Source: Myxococcales bacterium
GTDB lineage: Bacteria; Myxococcota_A; Polyangia; Polyangiales; Polyangiaceae
Reading direction: 5' to 3'
NCBI GenBank assembly: GCA_016794345.1
Contig: JAEUKE010000117.1
Coordinates: forward strand, 1 to 64,000
Length of the DNA: 64,000 nt
The notes below the pieces were generated by a model that was given only the letters and a program-made list of their open reading frames with translations, did no database searches and had not been told where the DNA came from. This document shows positions 42,082-50,477 of the stretch, one piece after another (the stretch's first letter is position 1; every line of letters starts with the position of its first letter). The translations under genes were made by a program, and so were the position numbers.

Positions 42082-44535
42082 ATGGGACGCCTGCCTCCGT
42101 TTGCCCTCGGGCTCACGCTCACCGCTTGTTCGGTGCTCGCCGCGCCCGACGCCGGGAGGCTCGGGACGGGAGGAGGAGGCGGCGACTCCGAGGGCGGCGG
42201 CGGCGGCGCCCAGGCGTGCTCCGCGGCCGAAGAGTGCCCCGAGCCGGAGAGCACCTGTCAGGCCCGCGCCTGTGTGGACGACGTGTGCACGGTCGTGGCC
42301 CTGCCGTCGGGGACCGTGCTCGGGACCCAAGCCGCGGGCGACTGCGCGATCAACGTGTGCGACGGCTCGGGCAACACGACGACCGTGGCCGACGACGACG
42401 ACCTCCCGGAGGACGGCTCGGAGTGCACGGACGACCTGTGCACCGACGGCGTGCCATCGAACCCGCCCCTCTCGGCGGGAACGCCCTGTGGAGACGGCCT
42501 CTCCTGCGACGGCGAGGGGCAGTGCGTCGGATGCGAGAGCCCGACCGAGTGTCCCGGCCTCGACGACGCGTGCCAGGCGCGCACCTGCGAGGCAGGTGTC
42601 TGCGGGCTCGATCTGACCGCCGCAGGGACCCCGACACCCACGCAGACGGCCGGCGATTGCCGCGAGGTGCGCTGCGACGGCAGGGGCGGCACCACCGACG
42701 CGGTGCTCGACACCGACGTCCCCGTCGACCAGAACGACTGCACGCTCGAAGGCTGCGACGACGGTACTCCCACGTCGACGAACGCGATACCGGGCGCCAC
42801 CTGCGACGACGGGGGCACGGTGTGCAACGGAAGCGGCGCGTGTGTCGCGTGCAACGCGCCAGCCGACTGCGGCACGACGACGACCTGCCGAACCTTCTCC
42901 TGCAACGCGGGCACGTGCAGCTCCGCCGACACCGGCGCCGGCACGCCCTGCACCGAAGGCGGCGGCCTCAAGTGTGACGGGAGCGGCGCGTGCGTCGCGT
43001 GTCTGTCCGGCCCCGATTGCCCAAGCGGCGTCTGTCAGGGGAACACCTGCGTCGCGGCCACGTGCACCGATCTCGCCAGGAACGGCGACGAGACCGACGT
43101 GGACTGCGGCGGGAGCTGCGCGCCCTGTGGGCTCGGAGACGACTGCCTCGTGCCGGGTGATTGCGAGACCGGCCACTGCCAGGCCACGTGTCAGCCGGTG
43201 ATCGTCCTCGGCACCTCCCCCCTGAACGGCGCCGTCAACGCCCCTGTCGGCGCGCCCATCCAGATCACGTTCAGCGGCGCGATGACGCCGAGCACGCTCA
43301 CCGCCAAGACCTCGCTCGACTCGGGCCCGTGCACCGGCAGCGTCCAGGTCTCGACCGACGGGTTCGCCACCTGCTTGCCGATGACCTCCGCCCTCGCCTC
43401 GATGAGCGCGGACGACAAGACCGCGTCCTTCACACCGGCGCCCGGCCTCGCCTTCGGGTCGACCTTCCAGATCCGCGTGACCACCGCGGCGCAAGACGCC
43501 CAGGGCGCCCCGATGGCGAGCGCGTTCACCACGCCGCAGGGCTTCACCACGCGTTACGGCGTCACCGGCGCCGACGTGGTGATCAGCCAGGTCTACGGCG
43601 GCGGCGGTAGCCCCGGCGCGCCGTACTCCCACGATTTCGTCGAGCTCCACAACCGGAGCGCCGGGCCGGTCGGGCTCGCCGGCTGGTCTCTCCAACACGC
43701 CTCGGCCGGCGGCGCGACCTGGAGCCTGACACATTTGTCAGGAACGATTCCGGCGGGTGGCTACTACCTGGTCCAGCTCGCGAGCGGCGGAGGGAGCGGC
43801 GCCGCGCTCCCGGCAGCCGACGCCGTGGGGCTCTCCAACCTGAGCGCCACCGCGGGCAAGGTCGCCCTGGTCACGACCGACACCCCCCTGCTCGGGGCGT
43901 GCCCAGCGAGCCTGGCGATCGTCGATCTCGTGGGCTACGGCGCGGCGAGCTGCTCGGAGGCGAGCCCCGTCCCGGCGCTGTCGGTCACCACCAGCGCGAC
44001 GCGCGCCGGCGCCAGCTGCGTCGACTCCGGAGACAACGCCGCGGACTTCGGGGTGGCCGCGCCCGCGCCTCGCAACGGCGCGACGGCACCCGCCCTCTGC
44101 ACGATCCCCGTCGCCAACGAGACGTCCCTCTCGTACGAGGCGGACAGCTGCCGCGTCGTCTCTCCCGGCTCGCTCGCGCTCACGGCCGGTCAGCTGTCCC
44201 CGGCCATCACGGGTGAGGTCCTGGAAGCGGGCATCACGGAGCCTCCCGGGCTGGACGCGGGCGTCCTCGCCCAGGTCGGGTACGGACCGCTCACCGCAAA
44301 CCCGCAGCACCAGGCGGGCTGGGTGTGGACCGACGCCGCCTTCGACGCCCAGGTCGGCGACGCCGACCAGCTGGTGGGCTCGTTCATCGCGCCGGCGGCC
44401 GGCGCGTACCGCTTCGCGTTCCGCGTCAGCGTCGACGGCGGCGCGACGTGGACCTACTGCGACAGCGACGGAGCGGGGTCCGCGCCGGGGGCGGCCTTCG
44501 AGCCGCCGCACCTCCCGGTCCTCACGACCAACTGA
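42082..44535 (+). CDS. Cys-rich surface lipoprotein with Ig-like and lamin-tail domains
   Basis: An 817-aa lipoprotein starting at ATG 42082 with lipobox LTAC (Cys16). The first 370 residues are Cys-rich repeats (CxxPxxCPxxxxxCxxxxCxxGxC-like) typical of myxobacterial surface proteins. Next comes a Big_5-type Ig domain ([21 protein letters not shown]), then a lamin-tail domain ([16 protein letters not shown]...[21 protein letters not shown]), then another beta-domain. Lamin-tail domains in bacteria usually sit beside nucleases or surface enzymes; no catalytic motif was seen. Likely an adhesin or surface scaffold. Confidence 0.83.
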   Translation: MGRLPPFALGLTLTACSVLAAPDAGRLGTGGGGGDSEGGGGGAQACSAAEECPEPESTCQARACVDDVCTVVALPSGTVLGTQAAGDCAINVCDGSGNTTTVADDDDLPEDGSECTDDLCTDGVPSNPPLSAGTPCGDGLSCDGEGQCVGCESPTECPGLDDACQARTCEAGVCGLDLTAAGTPTPTQTAGDCREVRCDGRGGTTDAVLDTDVPVDQNDCTLEGCDDGTPTSTNAIPGATCDDGGTVCNGSGACVACNAPADCGTTTTCRTFSCNAGTCSSADTGAGTPCTEGGGLKCDGSGACVACLSGPDCPSGVCQGNTCVAATCTDLARNGDETDVDCGGSCAPCGLGDDCLVPGDCETGHCQATCQPVIVLGTSPLNGAVNAPVGAPIQITFSGAMTPSTLTAKTSLDSGPCTGSVQVSTDGFATCLPMTSALASMSADDKTASFTPAPGLAFGSTFQIRVTTAAQDAQGAPMASAFTTPQGFTTRYGVTGADVVISQVYGGGGSPGAPYSHDFVELHNRSAGPVGLAGWSLQHASAGGATWSLTHLSGTIPAGGYYLVQLASGGGSGAALPAADAVGLSNLSATAGKVALVTTDTPLLGACPASLAIVDLVGYGAASCSEASPVPALSVTTSATRAGASCVDSGDNAADFGVAAPAPRNGATAPALCTIPVANETSLSYEADSCRVVSPGSLALTAGQLSPAITGEVLEAGITEPPGLDAGVLAQVGYGPLTANPQHQAGWVWTDAAFDAQVGDADQLVGSFIAPAAGAYRFAFRVSVDGGATWTYCDSDGAGSAPGAAFEPPHLPVLTTN

Positions 44536-44536
44536 G

Positions 44537-44565
44537 CCGGGCCCGCGCTCAGCCGCGAGGCCCGG
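44537..44565. terminator. Candidate bidirectional terminator hairpin between convergent genes
   Basis: CCGGGCC (44537) pairs with GGCCCGG (44559) across a 15-base loop, directly after the stop of the lamin-tail lipoprotein and 12 bp before the end of the REC-EAL gene from the other strand. No U-run on either side, so this is a tentative call based on position and stem. Confidence 0.4.
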
Positions 44566-44577
44566 GCGACGGCGGTG

Positions 44578-45777
44578 TCAGGAGAGCCGCGCGGGCTTGC
44601 CGAACAGGTATCCCTGGAGCAGGTGGCAGCCGAGCTCGACCAGGACCTCGCGCTCGGCGTCTGTCTCCACGCCTTCACCCACCACGACGGAGCCGATGTC
44701 GCGGCTCACCTCGGTGACGAGCGCGACCAGCTTGCGCCGCACCTTGTCGGCGTCGATCCCGCGGACGAGCGTCATGTCGAGCTTCACGACGTCGGGGCGG
44801 AGCTGGGCAAACGTCGTGAGCCCGGCGTAGCCCGCGCCGAGGTCGTCGAGCGCGATGCGAAAGCCCATGCTGCGGAGGTCGCCCATCTTGGCCTTCGCCT
44901 CCTCGATGTCGTGCAGGGCCGCGCGCTCCGTGATCTCGAGCACGACGGCGGGCGCGACCTGCGAGAGGGGCTCGCCGCCGGCGGTCAAGAGGTCGTCGAG
45001 AAGATCGTCGGCGTGCAGGTTCACGAACACGTGATGCGCGCCGGCAGCCCGGAGCGCGAAGTCGCCCGCGAGGCGCCGAACGGCGCGGCCGAGCTCGCGC
45101 AGCTCCCCGACGCGCTCCGCGATCGACAGGATCTCGCCCGCACCGCGCAGGGACGGCTCGTCGCTGCGCACGAGGGCCTCGTACGCGTAGACCGCGCCCG
45201 TCGGCCGCACGATCGGCTGGTAGGCCAGCCAGAGCTTGCCCAGGGCCGCGTCGAACCGGCGCGCGTCTTCGGTGCGCTCGCGCTCCATCGTCTCCTGATC
45301 CTCGAGCAGAGACTCGAGGATGTCCGCCTTCGTCCGCTCGCTGTTCCGGGCCTCGAGCGCGCGTGTCGTCGCGTCGACCAGCCTGTCCGCCGCGACGGGC
45401 TTGAGCAGGTACTGGAACGCCCCCTCGTCCACCGCACGCGCCGCGGACTGCACGTCGGGCGCGGCCGTCATCAAGAGGACCGGGAGGTGGGGATCGATCT
45501 CGCGGGCCAGGCGGAGGAGCTCGAGCCCGGGCAACGTGCGGGTGCCCAGATCCGTGATGAGCGCGTCGAACCAGCCGGAGGCGAGGAGCTGACTGGCGAC
45601 GGTTCCGTCATCGGTCGAGACGACCGAGAAGCCGTGTGTCTCCAGGAGACGCGCGACGAGCTTCGCCGGATCGGGGTCGACGACGAGGACGCGCCCGAGC
45701 GTCTCCGGCTCGAGACCGAGCACGCTCGACGCGACATCGAGCTTGGGCGCAGGTCGGCTCTTCCGCTCTTGGCTCAA
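44578..45777 (-). CDS. REC-EAL protein, c-di-GMP phosphodiesterase
   Basis: A 399-aa response regulator with an EAL output domain. The receiver part has the acidic pair D34/D36, phospho-acceptor D76 (ALITDLG), LLMT and Lys in YLLKPVAADR. The EAL domain keeps the catalytic set: YEALVRS, the Asn of FVNLHADDL, EITERA, DDLGAGYAGL, KLDMTLVRG, GEGVET and the late Gln in LLQGYLFGKP. It should hydrolyse c-di-GMP when phosphorylated or released. The open frame begins with TTG 45777; no better start codon was found. No partner kinase in the vicinity. Confidence 0.88.
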   Translation of the reverse strand: MSQERKSRPAPKLDVASSVLGLEPETLGRVLVVDPDPAKLVARLLETHGFSVVSTDDGTVASQLLASGWFDALITDLGTRTLPGLELLRLAREIDPHLPVLLMTAAPDVQSAARAVDEGAFQYLLKPVAADRLVDATTRALEARNSERTKADILESLLEDQETMERERTEDARRFDAALGKLWLAYQPIVRPTGAVYAYEALVRSDEPSLRGAGEILSIAERVGELRELGRAVRRLAGDFALRAAGAHHVFVNLHADDLLDDLLTAGGEPLSQVAPAVVLEITERAALHDIEEAKAKMGDLRSMGFRIALDDLGAGYAGLTTFAQLRPDVVKLDMTLVRGIDADKVRRKLVALVTEVSRDIGSVVVGEGVETDAEREVLVELGCHLLQGYLFGKPARLS

Positions 45778-45955
45778 CGCACAGGGAGTGTCTCGCGTTT
45801 CGGTTTCGATGACGAGTCACTTCTGCGTCGAGCCGACCTGCCTGGTCGGTTACTGTAGGACGGGGGGGACGATGACCTCGTCGATGGGCCTGCCCGCACA
45901 CCCGGAGAATTGGGCGCAGCTCGCGCTCCCTTCGCAAGCGCGCCTCACCTCTTCC

Positions 45956-47422
45956 TCAGGGCTTGATCACGCGGATCTCGACGCGGCGATTCTGCGCCCG
46001 CCCGGCCTCGGTCTTGTTGGATGCGATGGGCTTCGTCTCTCCGAAGCCCACCGCTTCGATCCGGGCCGCGCTCACGCCGGCTTTCACGAGCAGTCGCTTG
46101 ACCTCGTTGGCCCTCCGCGAAGTCAGATCCAGGTTGAACTCGTCGGCCCCGGTGCTGTCGGTGTGGGCCGAGACCTCGATGCGGAGCGCCTTGCCCTGAC
46201 CGAGTAGAAAGGCGGCGAGCCGTTCGATGACGGCGAGCGACTCGCTCTTCACCGTGGCCTTGCCCGAGTCGAACGCGATCATTCTCGAGAGATCGAAGCG
46301 CGTCCCCTCGATGAGCGTCACGCCTTCACCGATCTCGATGCGCTCGGCGAACGCAGTGGCTCCCGCTGTCGGCGTCGCTCCGGCCTGCGAAGGCTCGGGG
46401 CAGCCGTCAGCGTCGTCGAGCCCGTTTTTCGTCTCCGGATCATTGGGGCAGGCGTCCTTTGCGTCGACCACCCCGTCGGCGTCGTTGTCGGGCTCGGGGC
46501 ACCCGTCTTCGTCTTGGAAGCCGTCCTTGTCTTCGGGCTCGTCGGGGCACCGGTCGACGGTGTCCGCGAAGCCATCGCCGTCGCGGTCGGTGCCCGACCC
46601 ACGCGCGCCAGGCGGTCGCGACGGCGCCTCCCCCGTCGGAGCGGGCTCGATCATAACGGAACGCTCACCCCGAGCGGAGGCGCCGAGCGGCGCCAATCCG
46701 ATCTGAAGGATGGCTGCGCATCCGGTCTGGAAGGCTTGGCCTTCGTCTGCCGGCGCGCTCGTCTCACATCTGCCGATCTCGCCCGAGCCGCGCAGACGCC
46801 GCATCGACTCCCGGCGGGCGGCCCCCACGCCGGCGCCCTGCACGTCGACGCCGGCGCCGGCCGAGCCCGACGAGACCGCGTCGAGCGCGTAGGCGCCGAG
46901 AGTCATGCGGCTCACGTAGTGGGTCGCCCCCTCGCAGTCGCCGTCGAGACCGCCGGGCGCGCTCTCCGCTCTCCGCTCCCCCACCGCCACGTAGTTCAGA
47001 TCGAGCGAGCTGCCGGTGGCGAGCTCCCCCTTGAGGCTGGCAGCGCCGAGCGGCAGGCGCGCATACAGCTCGCTCTCGCTCGTGACGCGCAGGGTATCGC
47101 GGGCCGGCGTCACGCCGGTGAAGCGGTAGGTGCCCTTCGAGGTGCACCCGGCGAGGACCTTCAGCGTGCACCCGGCGTAGCTGACGATGACGAGGCCATG
47201 TTTGCTCGTCGAGTCGAGCTGCACTTTGCTCGTGCCGGGCCACTCCACGATGAGCGGGTTGAGCGGGTCCTTGGCCACCTTGCAGGTGGCGACGTCGTCG
47301 GCATCCGCGACCTCGGGGGTCTTGATGAGCACCGGCTCGGAGCAGCCGGTAAGGACGACCAACGAGAGGCCAGGAAGCGCGGCGAACGCGAGAGGGACGG
47401 ACGGGCGCACGTTCGCCACCAT
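45956..47422 (-). CDS. OmpA-family outer-membrane protein with TSP3 repeats
   Basis: A 488-aa lipoprotein-type outer-membrane protein. ATG 47422 starts a signal peptide with lipobox LTGC. After an unrecognised beta-rich domain of about 200 residues come calcium-binding thrombospondin type-3-like repeats (DRDGDGFADTVDRCPDEPED, DNDADGVVDAKDACPNDPE) and a C-terminal OmpA domain for peptidoglycan binding (IAFDSGKATVKSESLAVIERLA, VSAHTDSTGADEFNLDLTSRRA, VGFGETKP). It probably tethers the outer membrane to the wall. The adjacent IgGFc-like gene is 57 bp upstream on the same strand. Confidence 0.92.
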   Translation of the reverse strand: MVANVRPSVPLAFAALPGLSLVVLTGCSEPVLIKTPEVADADDVATCKVAKDPLNPLIVEWPGTSKVQLDSTSKHGLVIVSYAGCTLKVLAGCTSKGTYRFTGVTPARDTLRVTSESELYARLPLGAASLKGELATGSSLDLNYVAVGERRAESAPGGLDGDCEGATHYVSRMTLGAYALDAVSSGSAGAGVDVQGAGVGAARRESMRRLRGSGEIGRCETSAPADEGQAFQTGCAAILQIGLAPLGASARGERSVMIEPAPTGEAPSRPPGARGSGTDRDGDGFADTVDRCPDEPEDKDGFQDEDGCPEPDNDADGVVDAKDACPNDPETKNGLDDADGCPEPSQAGATPTAGATAFAERIEIGEGVTLIEGTRFDLSRMIAFDSGKATVKSESLAVIERLAAFLLGQGKALRIEVSAHTDSTGADEFNLDLTSRRANEVKRLLVKAGVSAARIEAVGFGETKPIASNKTEAGRAQNRRVEIRVIKP

Positions 47423-47479
47423 ACGCCGCAACAGCCCAGGCAGAAAGGCCGCGCGCTCGCCGGCGCGCGGTCCGGCCGG

Positions 47480-49255
47480 CTACTGCGGAACGGGCGGGAC
47501 GATCACCGTGTTGATGGGCTCCACGCTCATGCCCGCCGGGTAGGCGTAGCTCGCGTATTGGTCGTAGCCCCAGACCGTCAGGCCGAAGGGGACCTCGCTC
47601 GTCGCGGTGTGCGCTCCGTTGTTGCAGGACCCGAGCGGCGCGAAGTTCTGCACGATGGGCAGGCGGGAGATCTCGTATTGCCCGCCGGAGCCGAGCGGCT
47701 CCCAGCCGGTGACCGGGTTCATGCAGTCGAGCACGACGTCCTTGAAGAGGTTGTCGGGCCCCTTCTGCCGGACGAACACGAGCGACGTGTTCGCGTAGGT
47801 CGGATCCGTGGCGAAGAGGTACTTGTCCAGGAACTGCTGGGGCGGGACCAGGTTCACGTACTCGGGGTCGCCGACGCCGTTCGCCACCGCGCCGCCGGTC
47901 ATGTAAGCGGCCATGTAGAAGGGGTGGTCGGCGTCCTGGCTCTTCACGTGGAACGGCTGGGTGGTGAAGAAGGTGACAGCGGTGCCGACGTCGATCGTCG
48001 AAGGGGCGCCCGGCGGCGGCGCCGGGTCGTAGGTGAGCGTCGTGCCGTCCACCGTGCCCACGATGAGGTACGGCGCGTTGTCGTCGCCGCCCCGAGGTGG
48101 ATACCGGACGGCGGCGTATTCGTTGCCGAGCGCGGGGACCGGGAGCAGCTGCTGGTGTGCGGCGTCACACGCGACGTTGCCGTCGGGGATGTTCATGCAG
48201 CTGGCGCCGCCCCAAACGCTGACAGGCTTGTCAGCTTGAAGGACGGAGCCGGCCAGGCGCTCCGACTGGAGGAACTGCGCGACCTGCCCTCGGTTCAGCG
48301 TGAACGTCATGGGCGTGTTGGCCGCCCCGCCGGGCAGGCCGTTGCCCCCGACGACGTTGACCTTGGGCACCATCGTGACCTGCGTCCCGTCTTGCGAGGC
48401 GACGATCTGCGTCCACGGGTAGCCGTATTGCGGACCCCAGCCGTCCGCGGTGACGAAGTTGGTCCCCCACGTCGGCGTGGGCACGAGCAGGGTGGCGCTC
48501 GTGACGAAGCTCGACGCGCCACCCCACGGGTAGACGTCGTAGGCGACGACGGGAGCCGTCGTGGTGATGTGGAACGCCTGCCCCAGGCCTGTGATGCCCT
48601 CGTAGGCCCCGGCGCCGTTGTCGACCTGGGTGTTCATCTCGAGCGCCTGCGGGACGGGGCAGTCGATCTGGTAGACGTCGCCGGACTCGTATTTCGAGAG
48701 GAAGAGGATGCCGAGCTGACCGGCGCCCAGCATTCCTCCGCTGAGCGGCGAATACGTGAGCGACTGGCCTTGCCCCTGAGGCACGTAGGTGTAGGCGGAC
48801 GCGTCGATCGTCTGGCCGCCGAACTCCGCCTGGATCGTGATCGGGCTCGTCCACGTGTTCGCGATCATCACGGCGAAGCAGCTGCCGCGCGACTCGGCGA
48901 TGACGGCGGGCGTGACGCTGTAGAAGTCGCAGCCGATCGTGCTCTTGTTGAGCTCGGCGGACTGGCAGGAGGGCACACACGAGCCGTCCGGGGCGCACCC
49001 CTGATCCGGCGGGCACTCCTTGATGACGGTACCGTTACAATCCACGACGGAGTGCAGGTCCGCGGAGCACTCGAAGCAAGTGCCCGAGCCGGTGCTCGGC
49101 CCCGTCGTGAAGGTGCCGGACGAGCCGCCCGAGCCAGAGCCCTTGCCGGTGCTCGCGCCCGCGCCGTCCGACCCGCCCGCGGCGTCATCCGACCCTGCGC
49201 TGCAACCCATGAGGAGCGCGACAGCGCCCCACGCCAAGCCAAGCCTTCGCGCCAT
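47480..49255 (-). CDS. IgGFc-binding-domain-like lipoprotein
   Basis: A 591-aa lipoprotein. ATG 49255 is chosen because GGAGG lies 6 bases upstream. The signal peptide ends in lipobox LMGC; a Gly/Ser/Thr-rich linker and a Cys-rich segment (CFECSADLHSVVDCNG...CPPDQGCAPDGSCVPSC) precede a large domain with the IgGFc-binding family traits: FYSVTPAVIAESRGSCFAVMIANTW, AFHITTTAPVVAYDVYPWGG and VSVWGGASCMNIP. These proteins are common on the surface of myxobacteria and are thought to be adhesins. Probably co-transcribed with the OmpA gene. Confidence 0.85.
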   Translation of the reverse strand: MARRLGLAWGAVALLMGCSAGSDDAAGGSDGAGASTGKGSGSGGSSGTFTTGPSTGSGTCFECSADLHSVVDCNGTVIKECPPDQGCAPDGSCVPSCQSAELNKSTIGCDFYSVTPAVIAESRGSCFAVMIANTWTSPITIQAEFGGQTIDASAYTYVPQGQGQSLTYSPLSGGMLGAGQLGILFLSKYESGDVYQIDCPVPQALEMNTQVDNGAGAYEGITGLGQAFHITTTAPVVAYDVYPWGGASSFVTSATLLVPTPTWGTNFVTADGWGPQYGYPWTQIVASQDGTQVTMVPKVNVVGGNGLPGGAANTPMTFTLNRGQVAQFLQSERLAGSVLQADKPVSVWGGASCMNIPDGNVACDAAHQQLLPVPALGNEYAAVRYPPRGGDDNAPYLIVGTVDGTTLTYDPAPPPGAPSTIDVGTAVTFFTTQPFHVKSQDADHPFYMAAYMTGGAVANGVGDPEYVNLVPPQQFLDKYLFATDPTYANTSLVFVRQKGPDNLFKDVVLDCMNPVTGWEPLGSGGQYEISRLPIVQNFAPLGSCNNGAHTATSEVPFGLTVWGYDQYASYAYPAGMSVEPINTVIVPPVPQ

Positions 49256-49324
49256 AACGAACCTCCGGGACCCCTCGATGGTACAGGCGGAAAAGTCCGT
49301 TCGGAAAGGGAGTCGTACCGGACC

Positions 49325-49560
49325 TGGACGAAGTCCAGCCCCGCTGGACGGAGTCCACGCAGGGCCGATGACGTCCCGTTGGCTGGCGAGCCGCGAAGCG
49401 GCGAGCATCCAGCAAGGGTGCCCAGGGACGGATCGACCCGAGTGGACGGAGTCCAGCCCCGCTGGACGGAGTCCACGCAGGGCCGATGACGTCCCGTTGG
49501 CTGGCGAGCCGCGGAGCGGCGAGCATCCAGCAAGGGTGCCCAGGGACGGAATCGAACCGC
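49325..49560. repeat. Two 118-bp direct repeats overlapping the 3' end of tRNA-Phe
   Basis: Unit 1 starts at 49325 and unit 2 at 49443, with only a few differences. Each contains two copies of TGGACGGAGTCCA (hairpin-forming) separated by GCCCCGC, a GCCGCGGAGCGGC-type stem, and ends with the sequence of the tRNA-Phe 3' end. In unit 2 this is the real tRNA (from 49537); in unit 1 (from 49419) it is a partial copy of about 20-24 bases with two single-base losses. It fills most of the intergenic space between the tRNA and the IgGFc-like gene. Confidence 0.9.
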
Positions 49561-49609
49561 CGACACGGGGATTTTCAATCCCCTGCTCTACCAACTGAGC
49601 TACCTGGGC
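49537..49609 (-). tRNA. tRNA-Phe (GAA)
   Basis: A complete 73-base cloverleaf on the minus strand: acceptor GCCCAGG, D-arm AGCTCAGTTGGTAGAGC, anticodon stem GGGGA with loop TTGAAAA (anticodon GAA), T-arm GTCGGCGGTTCGATTCC-type and acceptor CCTGGGC plus discriminator A. CCA is not encoded. It lies at the end of a leftward unit (membrane protein, M1 peptidase) and its 5' half overlaps the 3' end of the membrane protein gene. Confidence 0.97.
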
Positions 49610-50477
49610 TCGCGACGGGGTCGACTACATACCCCAGGCCTTCGCTTTCGCGCAAGGCCTCACGATCGTTTCGGGAAAGACGGACGAGACACCCCAACCA
49701 GACAGCCCGGATCCACGCGAGCACGGCCAGGGTCACGAGCGCGAGGACGCCTCCGAGCCAGGCCGCGGGGGCGCCCGGGCGAACGACGGCAGCCGCCACG
49801 AGCCCAACGCCCGCGGATGCGGCCGCCGTCGCGGCCAGCACGAGCGCGCCATAGATCAGGGCGAGGCGGAACGGACGCCGCGCGACGACGACCCAGGCGG
49901 CGCGGCCACGAGCGGTCCAACTGGGCTCGCCCACGACCACCTGCACGCGGAGCGAGTCGGCGAGCGCGGCGCCGAAGCAGGCGGGGACGAGCGCCAGCCC
50001 TCCCAACAGCACGGCTGCCCCAGCTCGCGCGGGCGTGCCCGGCGGGAACAGATCGATCAACGACGCAGCCGTCGAGAGCCCGAGGTACGCCACCAGCGAG
50101 AGAACGAGCGCGGACAGGCCGGACACGAGCGCCAGCGGCGGGGTGACGCGGATCCCGCGTGCGAGGCGCTCGATCAACGCCCCGCGTCCGCGAGCGAGGT
50201 CCTCGATCAGCGCGCCCGATACCGGCAGGCAGATCACGTGGGAGAGGAGCGCCAACGTGCCGACCGTCAACCCCAGGCCCGACGCCATCGGTGACCGGCG
50301 GCCGAGCTCGGCGAGGAGAGCGCCCTCACGCTCGAAGAGCGCGAGCTCACCCGACGGAAACTGCCGGACCCGATCGAGCACGGCGTTCGACGGCACGACC
50401 CCGATGACGAGGGCAAACGTCGCGCGGACGACCACCAGCAAGAGGAGCGGCTTGAACGCCGCGCGCAGCGCGCTCAT
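49575..50477 (-). CDS. Polytopic membrane protein, function unknown
   Basis: A 300-aa protein with about six hydrophobic helices (for example VVRATFALVIGVV, LTVGTLALLSHVICLPVSG, VSGLSALVLSLVAYLGL, IYGALVLAATAAASAGVGLV). No family recognised. ATG 50477 overlaps the M1 peptidase stop (ATGA), indicating coupling. Its last codons and stop are provided by the tRNA-Phe gene on the same strand: the final residues PGSSVGRAGD and the TGA come from the tRNA 5' half and anticodon loop. The biological C-terminus may thus be partly fortuitous. Confidence 0.75.
   Translation of the reverse strand: MSALRAAFKPLLLLVVVRATFALVIGVVPSNAVLDRVRQFPSGELALFEREGALLAELGRRSPMASGLGLTVGTLALLSHVICLPVSGALIEDLARGRGALIERLARGIRVTPPLALVSGLSALVLSLVAYLGLSTAASLIDLFPPGTPARAGAAVLLGGLALVPACFGAALADSLRVQVVVGEPSWTARGRAAWVVVARRPFRLALIYGALVLAATAAASAGVGLVAAAVVRPGAPAAWLGGVLALVTLAVLAWIRAVWLGCLVRLSRNDREALRESEGLGYVVDPVASPGSSVGRAGD

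Noticed and set aside
46514-49489. 991-aa open frame on the plus strand
   Set aside because: Antisense to the OmpA and IgGFc-like genes, which have signal peptides and domains; the frame has none.
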